DNA of 6,165 bases from JBHHZI01 sp046757965. GTDB taxonomy: Bacteria > Acidobacteriota > Polarisedimenticolia > SMYD01. The notes under the pieces are model-generated. The model saw nothing but the letters and a program-made list of their open reading frames with translations. It searched no databases and was not told the DNA's origin. Location of the stretch: positions 1 through 6,165 of the forward strand of contig JBHHZI010000178.1 of assembly GCA_046757965.1 (NCBI GenBank), read 5' to 3'. This document shows positions 1-5,733 of this stretch, piece by piece. The position numbers and the translations under genes were made by a program. Numbering within the stretch: position 1 is the first letter of the stretch; each line of letters opens with the position of its first letter.

Positions 1-690
1 CTGTTCGCCCATACGCCGACCGGGTGGGATGTGGCGCCGCGTCTCGCTGCCCGTCACGGCATGCCGGCCCTGATGGAGGTGGTCGGTGTGGAGGCGGGCG
101 TCTGGACGCGCGCGGTGTTCAACGGCAAGTTGCACGTGAAGATGCAGCTCGAAGGCGCCCCGGTGATCGCCACCGCGCAGAAGGGAGCCTTTCCCGCCTT
201 CGAGGGGGAAACGACCGGCACCGTGGAGACGTTCGCGCCGGGGCTGGATGCCGGTGCCGTGCGCCAGTCGTTCGTCGAGATGCGCTCGGCCCCGAAGGGC
301 GGCATCGATCTCACCGCCGCGGACGTGATCGTCTCCGGCGGACGCTCTGTCGGCGGCGCGGAGAAGTTCTCGATCATCAAGGACCTGGCCGAGGCCCTGG
401 GCGGCCAGGTGGGGGCCAGCCGACCGGTCACCGACGCCGGCTGGCTGCCGCATGAGCATCAGGTCGGATCGTCCGGGGTGACCGTCAAGCCGAAGCTCTA
501 CATCGCGGCGGGTATCTCCGGCGCCATCCAGCACGTCGCCGGAATGAAGCAGTCAGGATTCATCATCGCCATCAATCGAGACCGGGAAGCTCCGATCTTC
601 GAGGTGGCGAATCTCGGCGTGGTCGGGGATCTCTTCGAGGTGGTGCCGGCGCTGACGAAGGCCGTGGAGGATGTCACGGCGAAGGGGTGA
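1..690 (+). CDS. etfA: Electron transfer flavoprotein alpha subunit (partial, N-terminus off the left edge)
   Basis: The alpha subunit pairs with EtfB to form a soluble FAD-containing heterodimer that moves electrons between dehydrogenases (for example acyl-CoA dehydrogenases) and the quinone pool or other acceptors. The frame is open from base 1, giving 229 visible residues of a protein usually of about 310-320; the missing part is the start of the N-terminal alpha/beta domain. The C-terminal FAD-binding domain is complete: SGGRSVGG at visible residues 112-119, GASRPVTDAGW near 138-148, QVGSSG at 154-159, GISGAIQH at 171-178, INRDREAPIF at 191-200 and GDLFEVVP near 209-216. The QVGSSG motif has Ser where many ETFs (QVGQTG type) have Thr contacting the flavin, a conservative change. 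The GTG at base 31 is internal to the conserved domain and is not a start. etfB probably lies just upstream, outside the window. The stop overlaps the next gene by four bases, so the two are probably cotranscribed. Confidence 0.96.
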   Translation: MFAHTPTGWDVAPRLAARHGMPALMEVVGVEAGVWTRAVFNGKLHVKMQLEGAPVIATAQKGAFPAFEGETTGTVETFAPGLDAGAVRQSFVEMRSAPKGGIDLTAADVIVSGGRSVGGAEKFSIIKDLAEALGGQVGASRPVTDAGWLPHEHQVGSSGVTVKPKLYIAAGISGAIQHVAGMKQSGFIIAINRDREAPIFEVANLGVVGDLFEVVPALTKAVEDVTAKG

Positions 691-995
691 GCTTGAGCCA
701 TCTGGCCGACTACCCGGACGACTGGAAGCCCACGGCTCGCGACGATGTGGATGTGCGGTCCACCGGGGACCAGCGCATGCTCTACGATCGCAAACGCGAC
801 CGGATCCACGTGCTCAACGAGACCGCCGAGTTCATCTGGCTGCGATGTGACGGCAAGCACACCCTCGGCGACCTGGCAGATGGCATCCGTCGCTGCTTCG
901 ATGTTCCGCAGCGTGCCGATGTCAAGGCGGACGTCGAGCGGGTTATCGGTGCGATGCTCCGCAAGGACCTGCTCATGCCGATTCCCGGGCACTGA
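687..995 (+). CDS. PqqD-family small protein (RRE-like fold)
   Basis: This 102-residue protein belongs to the PqqD family. PqqD itself and related RiPP recognition elements are winged-helix peptide chaperones that hold a precursor peptide for a radical SAM enzyme; many stand-alone relatives have no known role. The family signature is clear: a short beta-rich start, then HVLNETAEFIW at 41-51, CDGKHTLGDLADGI at 54-67, and a C-terminal acidic helix ending in a leucine-rich LRKDLL at 91-96. The GTG start overlaps the etfA stop as GTGA, implying translational coupling. A TTG at 693 is an alternative start, with the GAAGGGG at 681-687 acting as its Shine-Dalgarno at about 5 bases; it would remove two residues. 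No radical SAM protein or precursor peptide is visible in the window, so a RiPP role cannot be claimed. Its position behind etfA is not the classical pqq setting. Family assignment is firm, function is unknown. Confidence 0.85.
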   Translation: MSLSHLADYPDDWKPTARDDVDVRSTGDQRMLYDRKRDRIHVLNETAEFIWLRCDGKHTLGDLADGIRRCFDVPQRADVKADVERVIGAMLRKDLLMPIPGH

Positions 996-1022
996 ACGCC
1001 GGCCCACACTGCGGTGATTCAG
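992..1022 (+). terminator. Possible hairpin terminator between convergent pqqD-like gene and ispG
   Basis: CTGAA (992-996) pairs with TTCAG (1018-1022), and CGCCG (997-1001) pairs with CGGTG (1012-1016) with one G-U pair. A1017 is bulged and the loop is 10 bases. The stem covers the whole gap and both stop codons. On the - strand the G-U pair becomes an A-C mismatch, so the hairpin favours the etfA/pqqD-like transcript. There is no T-tract, so factor-independent termination is uncertain. Part of the symmetry is forced by the two facing TGA stops. Confidence 0.35.
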
Positions 1023-3142
1023 GCCGACGCCGCCGGCGGGTCGATCCATTTCCCGTGTGTCTGGATCAGTTCCACCAGGCGCTGGTCGGCCTCCTCGGCG
1101 GGGATGTCCCGGGCGACCATGTCGTGTCCGACGAACAGGGCGATCTTGCCCGGGCCCCAGCCCACGTAGCCGAAATCGGCGTCGGCCATCTCGCCCGGTC
1201 CGTTGACGATGCACCCCATCACCGCGATCTTGAGTCCCTTCAGGTGATGGGTGCGGGCCTTGATCCGCCGCGTGGTCTCCTCGAGATCGAACTGGGTCCG
1301 CCCGCACGAGGGGCAGGAGATGAACTCAGTCTTGACGATCCGGACCCTGGCGCCCTGGAGAATGGTGAAGGCCAGCTCGCGTGTGGCGGCGAGTTCCTCC
1401 GGGCGCGCCGAGCGGGTTCCGTCCGGGTGGCGGCTCTCCACGCGGATGCCGTCGCCGATGCCGTCGCACAGCAGACCACCCAGGACGGCGGACGGACCCA
1501 GGACCGCGTCGGCATCGCGAACGGCGGGGATGTCGACAAGAATCAGGGGAACACGCAGCCGGGCGGCGTCGAGGCGTGCCGCCACGAGTCGGGTCGTGTG
1601 GAACGGGGAGGTGGCGAAACCCGGTTCGATGGCGACCGCCACGCGGGTGAGTCCTGCCCGGCGCGTCCGGTCGACCAGGTCGACAGCCAGACGGGCCGCC
1701 AGATCGGGGTCGGTTCCCGGCCCGGCCGGGGCCAGCACCCAGCAGATCGGCTTGCCGGCGGTTCTCGCCAGGTCGAGCCCCACGTTGCGTTTCAGCAGTC
1801 CGTCGTCGGTGAGGGGCGCGTGAACCGGGAACGCGATGCGCTGGACCGCCGTGAGCAGCCGCGTGAAGTCGGTCCGGGTGTCCGCGGACAGGAACGCCGC
1901 GGTGGCCCGCGCGCCCACGGCGATGCCCGGTGTGAGGGCCCGTGCCGCCGCAGCCAGTGCTTCCACGGCGGCGACCTGGTCCGGCCGCGCCACGACCACC
2001 TCGACCACCTCGGCGCGCATCTCCGCCGGGATCTTCGGGCCCGCCAGGGCGTCCAGGATGCCGGCGACCTCCGCCGGCCCGGGCGGGCCCGGCAGCAGCG
2101 TCTCCACCCGGATGGGCTCGCCGTCACCGAACGCCAGGGGCTCGACCTCGAGCCGCTCGGTGCGGCGTCGGTTGTATGCATACGGGTCGAAGCCCGGAGG
2201 CGGTGAGGAGGGCGTCGGCGTGGCCACTCCGACCGGGCTGGGGTGCGCGGCGTACGGGCGCAGCAGGGCTCGGGCGACGGCGATCTCTGCGACCGGGTCC
2301 TCCGTCAGGGAGACCCGGATGGTGTCGCCGATGCCGTCCTCAAGGAGGGAGGCGATGCCGATGGCGCTCTTCACGCGCCCGTCCATGCCGTCGCCGGCCT
2401 CGGTGACCCCGAGATGCAGGGGGTAATCCATGCCTTCGGCGTCCATGCGTGCCACCAGCAGGCGGTAGGCCTGTATGGCGACCATCGGGTTGCTGGCCTT
2501 CATCGACAGCACGAGAGCGTGATGGTCCATCTTGCGGCAGACGCGGACGAATTCGAGAGCCGACTCGACCATGCCCAGCGGGGTGTCGCCGTAGCGGTTG
2601 AGAATGCGGTCCGAGAGAGAGCCGTGGTTCGTGCCGATGCGCAGGGCCACCTGACGGGTCTTGCACTCGGCCACCAGCGGTGCGAACTTCTCTTCCAGTC
2701 TCACCAGCGCCGCGGCGTAGACGGCATCATCGATCTCGAAGGTGCGAAAGCGCTTTCGATCGGCGTAGTTGCCCGGATTGATGCGGACCTTGTCCACGAA
2801 CGGCACCGCCTTGAGGGCGGCCTGCGGCGAGAAATGAATGTCCGCGACCAGCGGCAGGCGGATCTGCCGCCGTTCCATGCCCGCGCGGATCGAGGCGAGA
2901 GCCTCGGCATCGGCGGTCGAGGGCACCGTCACGCGCACGATCTCGCAGCCGGCATCGGCCAGGCGAGCGATCTGCTCCAGTGTGGCCGAGACGTCGGTGG
3001 TGGCCGGCGTGGTCATGGACTGGATACGGATCGGGTTGTCGCCGCCGACGCCCACGCCGCCGATGGCAACCTCCCGGGTCATCCTCCGGCGGCGGGCATA
3101 CGGCGAGGCGACGTAGGGGAGTTCCGCGACCGGCTCGAGCAT
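1019..3142 (-). CDS. ispG: 4-hydroxy-3-methylbut-2-enyl diphosphate synthase, long (three-domain) form
   Basis: IspG (GcpE) reductively opens methylerythritol cyclodiphosphate to HMBPP, the penultimate step of the MEP isoprenoid pathway, in the cytoplasm with a [4Fe-4S] cluster and an external electron donor. At 707 residues it is the long form; ordinary bacterial IspG is about 350-420. The first TIM barrel is about 15-295, with NPIRIQSMT (36-44), RINPGNY (120-126), RIGTNHGS (168-175), SMKASN (213-218) and GVTEAGDG (245-252). A Pro-rich linker (300-317) leads to the inserted A* domain, about 318-600. The C-terminal cluster domain has CPSC (Cys610, Cys613), then GCIVNGPGE (Cys644, Glu651), the expected three ligands plus conserved Glu. 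The ATG at 3142 is the only upstream option, because an in-frame TAG lies four codons before it; Met21 would remove the conserved PYARRRR segment. There is no Shine-Dalgarno sequence. The upstream sequence suggests a leaderless transcript. Cys and domain order appear intact, so it should be functional. Confidence 0.97.
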   Translation of the reverse strand: MLEPVAELPYVASPYARRRRMTREVAIGGVGVGGDNPIRIQSMTTPATTDVSATLEQIARLADAGCEIVRVTVPSTADAEALASIRAGMERRQIRLPLVADIHFSPQAALKAVPFVDKVRINPGNYADRKRFRTFEIDDAVYAAALVRLEEKFAPLVAECKTRQVALRIGTNHGSLSDRILNRYGDTPLGMVESALEFVRVCRKMDHHALVLSMKASNPMVAIQAYRLLVARMDAEGMDYPLHLGVTEAGDGMDGRVKSAIGIASLLEDGIGDTIRVSLTEDPVAEIAVARALLRPYAAHPSPVGVATPTPSSPPPGFDPYAYNRRRTERLEVEPLAFGDGEPIRVETLLPGPPGPAEVAGILDALAGPKIPAEMRAEVVEVVVARPDQVAAVEALAAAARALTPGIAVGARATAAFLSADTRTDFTRLLTAVQRIAFPVHAPLTDDGLLKRNVGLDLARTAGKPICWVLAPAGPGTDPDLAARLAVDLVDRTRRAGLTRVAVAIEPGFATSPFHTTRLVAARLDAARLRVPLILVDIPAVRDADAVLGPSAVLGGLLCDGIGDGIRVESRHPDGTRSARPEELAATRELAFTILQGARVRIVKTEFISCPSCGRTQFDLEETTRRIKARTHHLKGLKIAVMGCIVNGPGEMADADFGYVGWGPGKIALFVGHDMVARDIPAEEADQRLVELIQTHGKWIDPPAASA

Positions 3143-3148
3143 GCGGGG

Positions 3149-3157
3149 ATTCTAACA
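3149..3157 (-). promoter_or_regulatory. Candidate extended -10 promoter of ispG (leaderless)
   Basis: Read on the - strand this is TGT TAGAAT: an extended -10 TGn followed by a hexamer matching TATAAT at five of six positions. Six bases (CCCCGC) separate it from the ispG ATG, so a start site at the usual distance would fall on the A of the ATG. No good -35 element lies 16-18 bases upstream, which is tolerated by extended -10 promoters. No Shine-Dalgarno sequence precedes the ATG. The assignment is from sequence only. Confidence 0.5.
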
Positions 3158-3180
3158 GCATCCAGCGCCTGGAGTATGAT
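3152..3180 (+). promoter_or_regulatory. Candidate sigma70-type promoter of the exonuclease gene
   Basis: CTAACA at 3152-3157 (four of six to TTGACA) lies 17 bases before TATGAT at 3175-3180 (five of six to TATAAT). The predicted start near 3187 leaves a short leader of about 20 bases containing the Shine-Dalgarno sequence. The -35 hexamer shares its bases with the candidate ispG -10 element on the other strand. Confidence 0.55.
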
Positions 3181-3193
3181 GGGGCCACGCCTC

Positions 3194-3199
3194 GAGGAG
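3194..3199 (+). promoter_or_regulatory. Shine-Dalgarno sequence deciding the exonuclease start
   Basis: GAGGAG ends 7 bases before the ATG at 3207. The in-frame GTG at 3201 would be only one base away, so the ATG is the likely start. Confidence 0.7.
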
Positions 3200-3206
3200 A
3201 GTGGCC

Positions 3207-3836
3207 ATGTCATGCACCGTCATCGACATCGAGACCGTCGGGCAGCCGTTGACGTCCTTTCCCGAACGGTTTCATGAGCAGATGCTGAACTGGTTCGATC
3301 CGGGACCGGCGGACACGGCGATGGATGAGGGTCGCCGCACCGAGGCGGAGCGCCGCTTCAGCCTCTGGGGACCGACAGGCCGGGTGATCGTCATCGGGAT
3401 GCACAATCCCGACACGGAGAAGAGCCGGGTCCTGGCCGGCGAGGACGAGCGGGCCCTGCTGAGAGAGTTCTGGGATCTTGTCCGGTCGTTCCAGATGCAG
3501 GTCACCTTCAACGGCAAGCAGTTCGACTTTCCCTTCCTGCTGATGCGCTCGGCGGTGCTGGGCATCACCCCCACCGTGCGGCTCGATTGCCGTCGTTTCT
3601 CCCGCCATCCTCATTACGACGTGCGTGAGATGCTGACGCACTTCTACCTCAACCGGCACGGCAGTCTCGATTTCTTCTGCGAACTGTTCGGCATCCCCTC
3701 GCCCAAGACAGGACTGTCCGGGGCGCAGGTCGGGGAGGCGTTCGCCGCCGGCCGTCTTGACGAGATCGCCGCCTACTGCGAGGCGGATATCGTCGCCACC
3801 GCGGCCCTCTACCGGCGCATCAAGGACGTCTTCTGA
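3207..3836 (+). CDS. Predicted 3'-5' exonuclease, PolB-exonuclease-like (DnaQ fold)
   Basis: This 209-residue protein matches the family described as predicted 3'-5' exonucleases related to the proofreading domain of DNA polymerase B (Pfam DNA_pol_B_exo2 type), stand-alone RNase H-fold nucleases using two metal ions. Exo I is VIDIET at residues 5-10, with Asp7 and Glu9. Exo II is in VTFNGKQFDFPFL, about 99-111, with Asn102 and Asp107. Exo III is YCEADIVAT, with Tyr190 and Asp194 in the Y-x3-D arrangement. All metal-binding acids are present, so it should be active. No polymerase domain is attached. The ATG at 3207 is chosen over the GTG at 3201 because GAGGAG is correctly spaced for it. The gene is divergent from ispG and convergent with pal, so it is probably monocistronic. 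Substrate and pathway (repair, RNA processing or other) cannot be read from the sequence. Confidence 0.9.
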   Translation: MSCTVIDIETVGQPLTSFPERFHEQMLNWFDPGPADTAMDEGRRTEAERRFSLWGPTGRVIVIGMHNPDTEKSRVLAGEDERALLREFWDLVRSFQMQVTFNGKQFDFPFLLMRSAVLGITPTVRLDCRRFSRHPHYDVREMLTHFYLNRHGSLDFFCELFGIPSPKTGLSGAQVGEAFAAGRLDEIAAYCEADIVATAALYRRIKDVF

Positions 3837-3858
3837 CGCCCGGCGTCCGTCCCGTCAG
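3833..3858. terminator. Inverted repeat across the exonuclease/pal convergent stops
   Basis: CTGACG (3833-3838) and CGTCAG (3853-3858) are perfect inverted repeats that contain the TGA stops of both facing genes. An alternative smaller hairpin is GACGC/GCGTC at 3835-3847 with a 3-base loop. Neither is followed by a T-tract. Three of the six paired bases follow automatically from facing TGA codons, so a bidirectional terminator role is only possible. Confidence 0.25.
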
Positions 3859-4412
3859 CGCTGGATGAAGCGGAATTCCGCCCGCCGGTTCTGGCTCCAG
3901 GCTCTTTCATTGTGCCCGGGGTCGATCGGCCTCTCCTCGCCGTAGGAGATCATCTGGACGCGGCCCACGTCGACGCCCAGATCCGCCAGGGCCTGGCGCG
4001 CCGCCGCAGCACGGCGGTCGCCGAGGGCCAGGTTGTACTCGATGGTGCCCCGCTCGTCACAGTGCCCGGAGATGAGAATGTCCAGGTCGGGATAACGGTT
4101 CATCAGGGTGGCGTTGGCCTGCAGGGTGGCCGAGGCGTCGGCGCGGATGGCGGACTTGTCGAAGTCGAAATGAATGGTGCGGAGCTGAGCGTTCAAGGTC
4201 GCCAGCGAGGGGCGCGCCGGTCGGGCCGGCTCGGGAGCCGGCGGCGGGGGAGTGGGTGTCGGCGCGGGCGCGGGCGCGGGGGCCGGCGCGACCGGGGGTG
4301 GCGTGGGCTGGACGGCCTCCTCCGGGGGTTTCTTCTTGCATCCGGGCATACCGACCAGGCCGGTAGCCAGGACCAGGGTCAGGATGGACACCGACATCGA
4401 CCGGTTCTTCAT
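3855..4412 (-). CDS. pal: Peptidoglycan-associated lipoprotein Pal (OmpA family)
   Basis: Pal is an outer-membrane lipoprotein that grips peptidoglycan and works with the Tol system to keep the envelope together during division. The 185-residue protein begins with a basic, hydrophobic signal peptide (1-24) ending GMPGC, giving a predicted lipid-modified Cys25; Met at -3 and Pro at -2 are atypical for a lipobox. A flexible Pro/Ala/Thr-rich linker spans about 36-69. The OmpA-like domain, about 78-185, has IHFDFDKSAIR (80-90), GHCDERGT (116-123) and NLALGDRRA (127-135). Asp119 and Arg134 are 15 apart, as expected for the pair that binds diaminopimelate. ATG 4412 is preferred over a GTG at 4433 because GGGGAGGT lies 8-9 bases before it. 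The usual neighbours tolB, tolA and ybgF are not in the window; downstream is a convergent exonuclease gene, so pal ends its transcription unit here. Confidence 0.95.
   Translation of the reverse strand: MKNRSMSVSILTLVLATGLVGMPGCKKKPPEEAVQPTPPPVAPAPAPAPAPTPTPPPPAPEPARPARPSLATLNAQLRTIHFDFDKSAIRADASATLQANATLMNRYPDLDILISGHCDERGTIEYNLALGDRRAAAARQALADLGVDVGRVQMISYGEERPIDPGHNERAWSQNRRAEFRFIQR
4261..4278 (-). repeat. Hexanucleotide repeat in the pal Pro/Ala linker
   Basis: Three perfect GGCGCG units on the + strand, followed by a degenerate continuation to about 4290, encode the alternating Ala-Pro linker of Pal. Gain or loss of a six-base unit would keep the frame and only change linker length. 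Confidence 0.7.
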
Positions 4413-4420
4413 CTTGCGCA

Positions 4421-4428
4421 ACCTCCCC
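4421..4428 (-). promoter_or_regulatory. Shine-Dalgarno sequence of pal
   Basis: The - strand reads GGGGAGGT, ending 8 bases before ATG 4412. It supports that start rather than the GTG at 4433 and shows that this genome uses canonical ribosome binding sites on at least some genes. Confidence 0.75.
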
Positions 4429-4494
4429 AGCACCTTGTCGAGTTCATGTCTTCAGGGTGTGATGGCCGCTCTCGCGGGACGAATGCGACCTCCG

Positions 4495-4510
4495 TGGACC
4501 GGGCGGTCCA
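4495..4510. promoter_or_regulatory. 16-bp perfect inverted repeat between the QTMAN-like gene and pal
   Basis: TGGACCG GG CGGTCCA is a 7-2-7 perfect inverted repeat. It lies 16 bases after the stop of the glycosyltransferase gene and about 80 bases before pal, in the 114-base gap 4413-4526, the longest non-coding stretch here. It may be a terminator hairpin (six pairs, four-base loop, no T-tract) or an operator for pal. I see no convincing sigma70 promoter in the rest of the gap. Confidence 0.5.
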
Positions 4511-4526
4511 GTGAAGCGCAGCCAGC

Positions 4527-5687
4527 TTACCATCCGATCCGGGACCGGGCAAGATCGGATCGCCCTGCCGTGGTGCCCATGTCCATCCCGCAGGCCGACT
4601 CCAGCAGGTCATCATAGGTGGCGATCAGGGCGGTCCAGTCGTACCGCTGCATGGCAGCCGCGAGGGGCGCGCGCGACCGCGGGGGGCCATCCGCCAGAAG
4701 GGCTCCCAGGCGGTTCACCAGGTCGTCCATGTCCGCGTAGAGACACGCCTCATGCCACCTGGCCGGGACGATCTCCGGGTAGGAGAGACGGTCCGGGAGG
4801 AGAGGCCAGGCACCGCAGGCGATGGCCTCCACCACCGAGATGCCGAAATTCTCATGGCGAGCGGTGGAGACCACCAGTTCCGCCTCTCCGAGCAGCCTTG
4901 CGTACGCATCCCGGTCCTCGAGCCAGCCGAAGCGGACGATGCGACGGCCGTATCGCCGCCTGGCCGCCAGGAACAGCTTCGGTTCCACCTGCGAGTTCTC
5001 CCCGACCAGCGCCAGACGGAACCTCGCCCCCGCGTCATCGACGCGCGCCAGCGCCTCGAAGAAGACCTCGGGTGCCTTGTCGAACTCCCAGCGGTGATTC
5101 CAGAGGATGAGACGGCCGTCGGGATGGGGGCGGTCCACCTCTCGTCTCTTCGCGGCGCCGGCCGCCAGGCGCTCGATCTCGCAGCCGACCGGGAGGACCC
5201 GCGTCCGGCGCGCCAGGCGATCCACGGACCCGGCGGGCAACCGGCAATCCGGCATGGCGCCGAGGAACCCGGGCAATGCCGCACGGAAGGTGTCCCGGTG
5301 AAAGCGGCTGTTGAACACGACCACCTGCGCGGCGAGGGTGGAGGCGATGTTGATGAACCCGAATCCCGCATCCTGCCGGTCGCCGCCGGGAAGCGGGTAA
5401 TTGATCTGGTTCTCGTGCATGTACACCACCGCGGGTGTGGACGTGAGCCGTGCCAGGCAGAGGAACTCCGCAAGATTCATCATGTCGCTGGCGAGGACGA
5501 TGTCGGGCCGGGGCAGATGGCGCACCTTCTCGGCCATCACCAGCGCGGCGCCCCGGAGACGCCATTTCCAGAAGCGGGCCGGCAGGGTGACCAGGGTGAT
5601 GTCGTGCCGGGAGTGGGCCGTCAGGCCGTCGGCGAACGCCGCATGGGAACCGCCATGGTGCGGCGACAGGAGGAGGACCCGGGCCAT
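4527..5687 (-). CDS. Glycosyltransferase of the tRNA-queuosine alpha-mannosyltransferase (QTMAN/GTDC1, DUF3524) family
   Basis: Animal members of this family transfer mannose from GDP-mannose to queuosine at the wobble base of tRNA-Asp. This bacterial protein has 386 residues. The N-terminal QTMAN-type domain has GGSH (12-15), LPARFWKWR (35-43), the diagnostic YMHENQINYPLP (89-100) and VVVFNSRFH (122-130). The C-terminal GT-B domain of GT4 type has LWNHRWEFDKAPE (195-207), STARHENFGISVVEA (274-288, with the E-x7-E pair Glu279 and Glu287) and LSYPEIVPA (301-309). These match vertebrate GTDC1 motif for motif from memory; the large low-complexity insert of the human protein is absent. The start is ATG 5687, where family homology begins; the open frame continuing upstream is out of phase with the TPR gene and carries no family sequence. 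There is no Shine-Dalgarno sequence, but TATGAT ends six bases before the ATG. The tail after about 365 is unconserved. The substrate here is inferred, not shown: a different nucleoside or sugar acceptor is possible. Confidence 0.88.
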   Translation of the reverse strand: MARVLLLSPHHGGSHAAFADGLTAHSRHDITLVTLPARFWKWRLRGAALVMAEKVRHLPRPDIVLASDMMNLAEFLCLARLTSTPAVVYMHENQINYPLPGGDRQDAGFGFINIASTLAAQVVVFNSRFHRDTFRAALPGFLGAMPDCRLPAGSVDRLARRTRVLPVGCEIERLAAGAAKRREVDRPHPDGRLILWNHRWEFDKAPEVFFEALARVDDAGARFRLALVGENSQVEPKLFLAARRRYGRRIVRFGWLEDRDAYARLLGEAELVVSTARHENFGISVVEAIACGAWPLLPDRLSYPEIVPARWHEACLYADMDDLVNRLGALLADGPPRSRAPLAAAMQRYDWTALIATYDDLLESACGMDMGTTAGRSDLARSRIGW

Positions 5688-5693
5688 GAGTCC

Positions 5694-5722
5694 ATCATAC
5701 CGGGAACGGCCCGGTTCGTCGG
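5694..5722 (-). promoter_or_regulatory. Candidate promoter of the QTMAN-like gene (leaderless)
   Basis: On the - strand CCGACG (5717-5722, GAC core of TTGACA) is 17 bases upstream of TATGAT (5694-5699, five of six to consensus). Six bases separate TATGAT from ATG 5687, putting the expected transcription start on the start codon. The spacer contains CCGGG/CCCGG (5700-5704 and 5710-5714), a small hairpin that could instead terminate the TPR transcript. Confidence 0.45.
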
Positions 5723-5733
5723 CATGGCAGCGG

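Noticed and set aside
1030..1039. CCGCCGGCGG palindrome near the 3' end of ispG.
   Set aside because: It has no loop or T-tract and is explained by Ala/Pro codons in GC-rich coding sequence.
3201..3206. GTG at 3201 as the start of the exonuclease.
   Set aside because: It would sit one base after GAGGAG; the ATG at 3207 has proper spacing.
1055..3277. Long open frames of 383 and 344 codons on the + strand opposite ispG.
   Set aside because: They are GC-rich antisense shadows of a clearly identified gene, with no recognisable domain and composition dominated by Gly, Arg, Asp and Ala.
4413..4433. GTG at 4433 as the start of pal.
   Set aside because: No Shine-Dalgarno precedes it, while GGGGAGGT is correctly placed for ATG 4412, which also gives a typical lipoprotein signal peptide.
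4501..4639. A 12-base direct repeat GGGCGGTCCAGT at 4501-4512 and 4628-4639, with a 10-base relative GGCGGTCCAG at 6087-6096 near the TPR/rodA junction.
   Set aside because: Short GC-rich words recur by chance here; one copy is inside glycosyltransferase coding sequence and another is half of the palindrome, so there is no case for an attachment site or a recombination motif.
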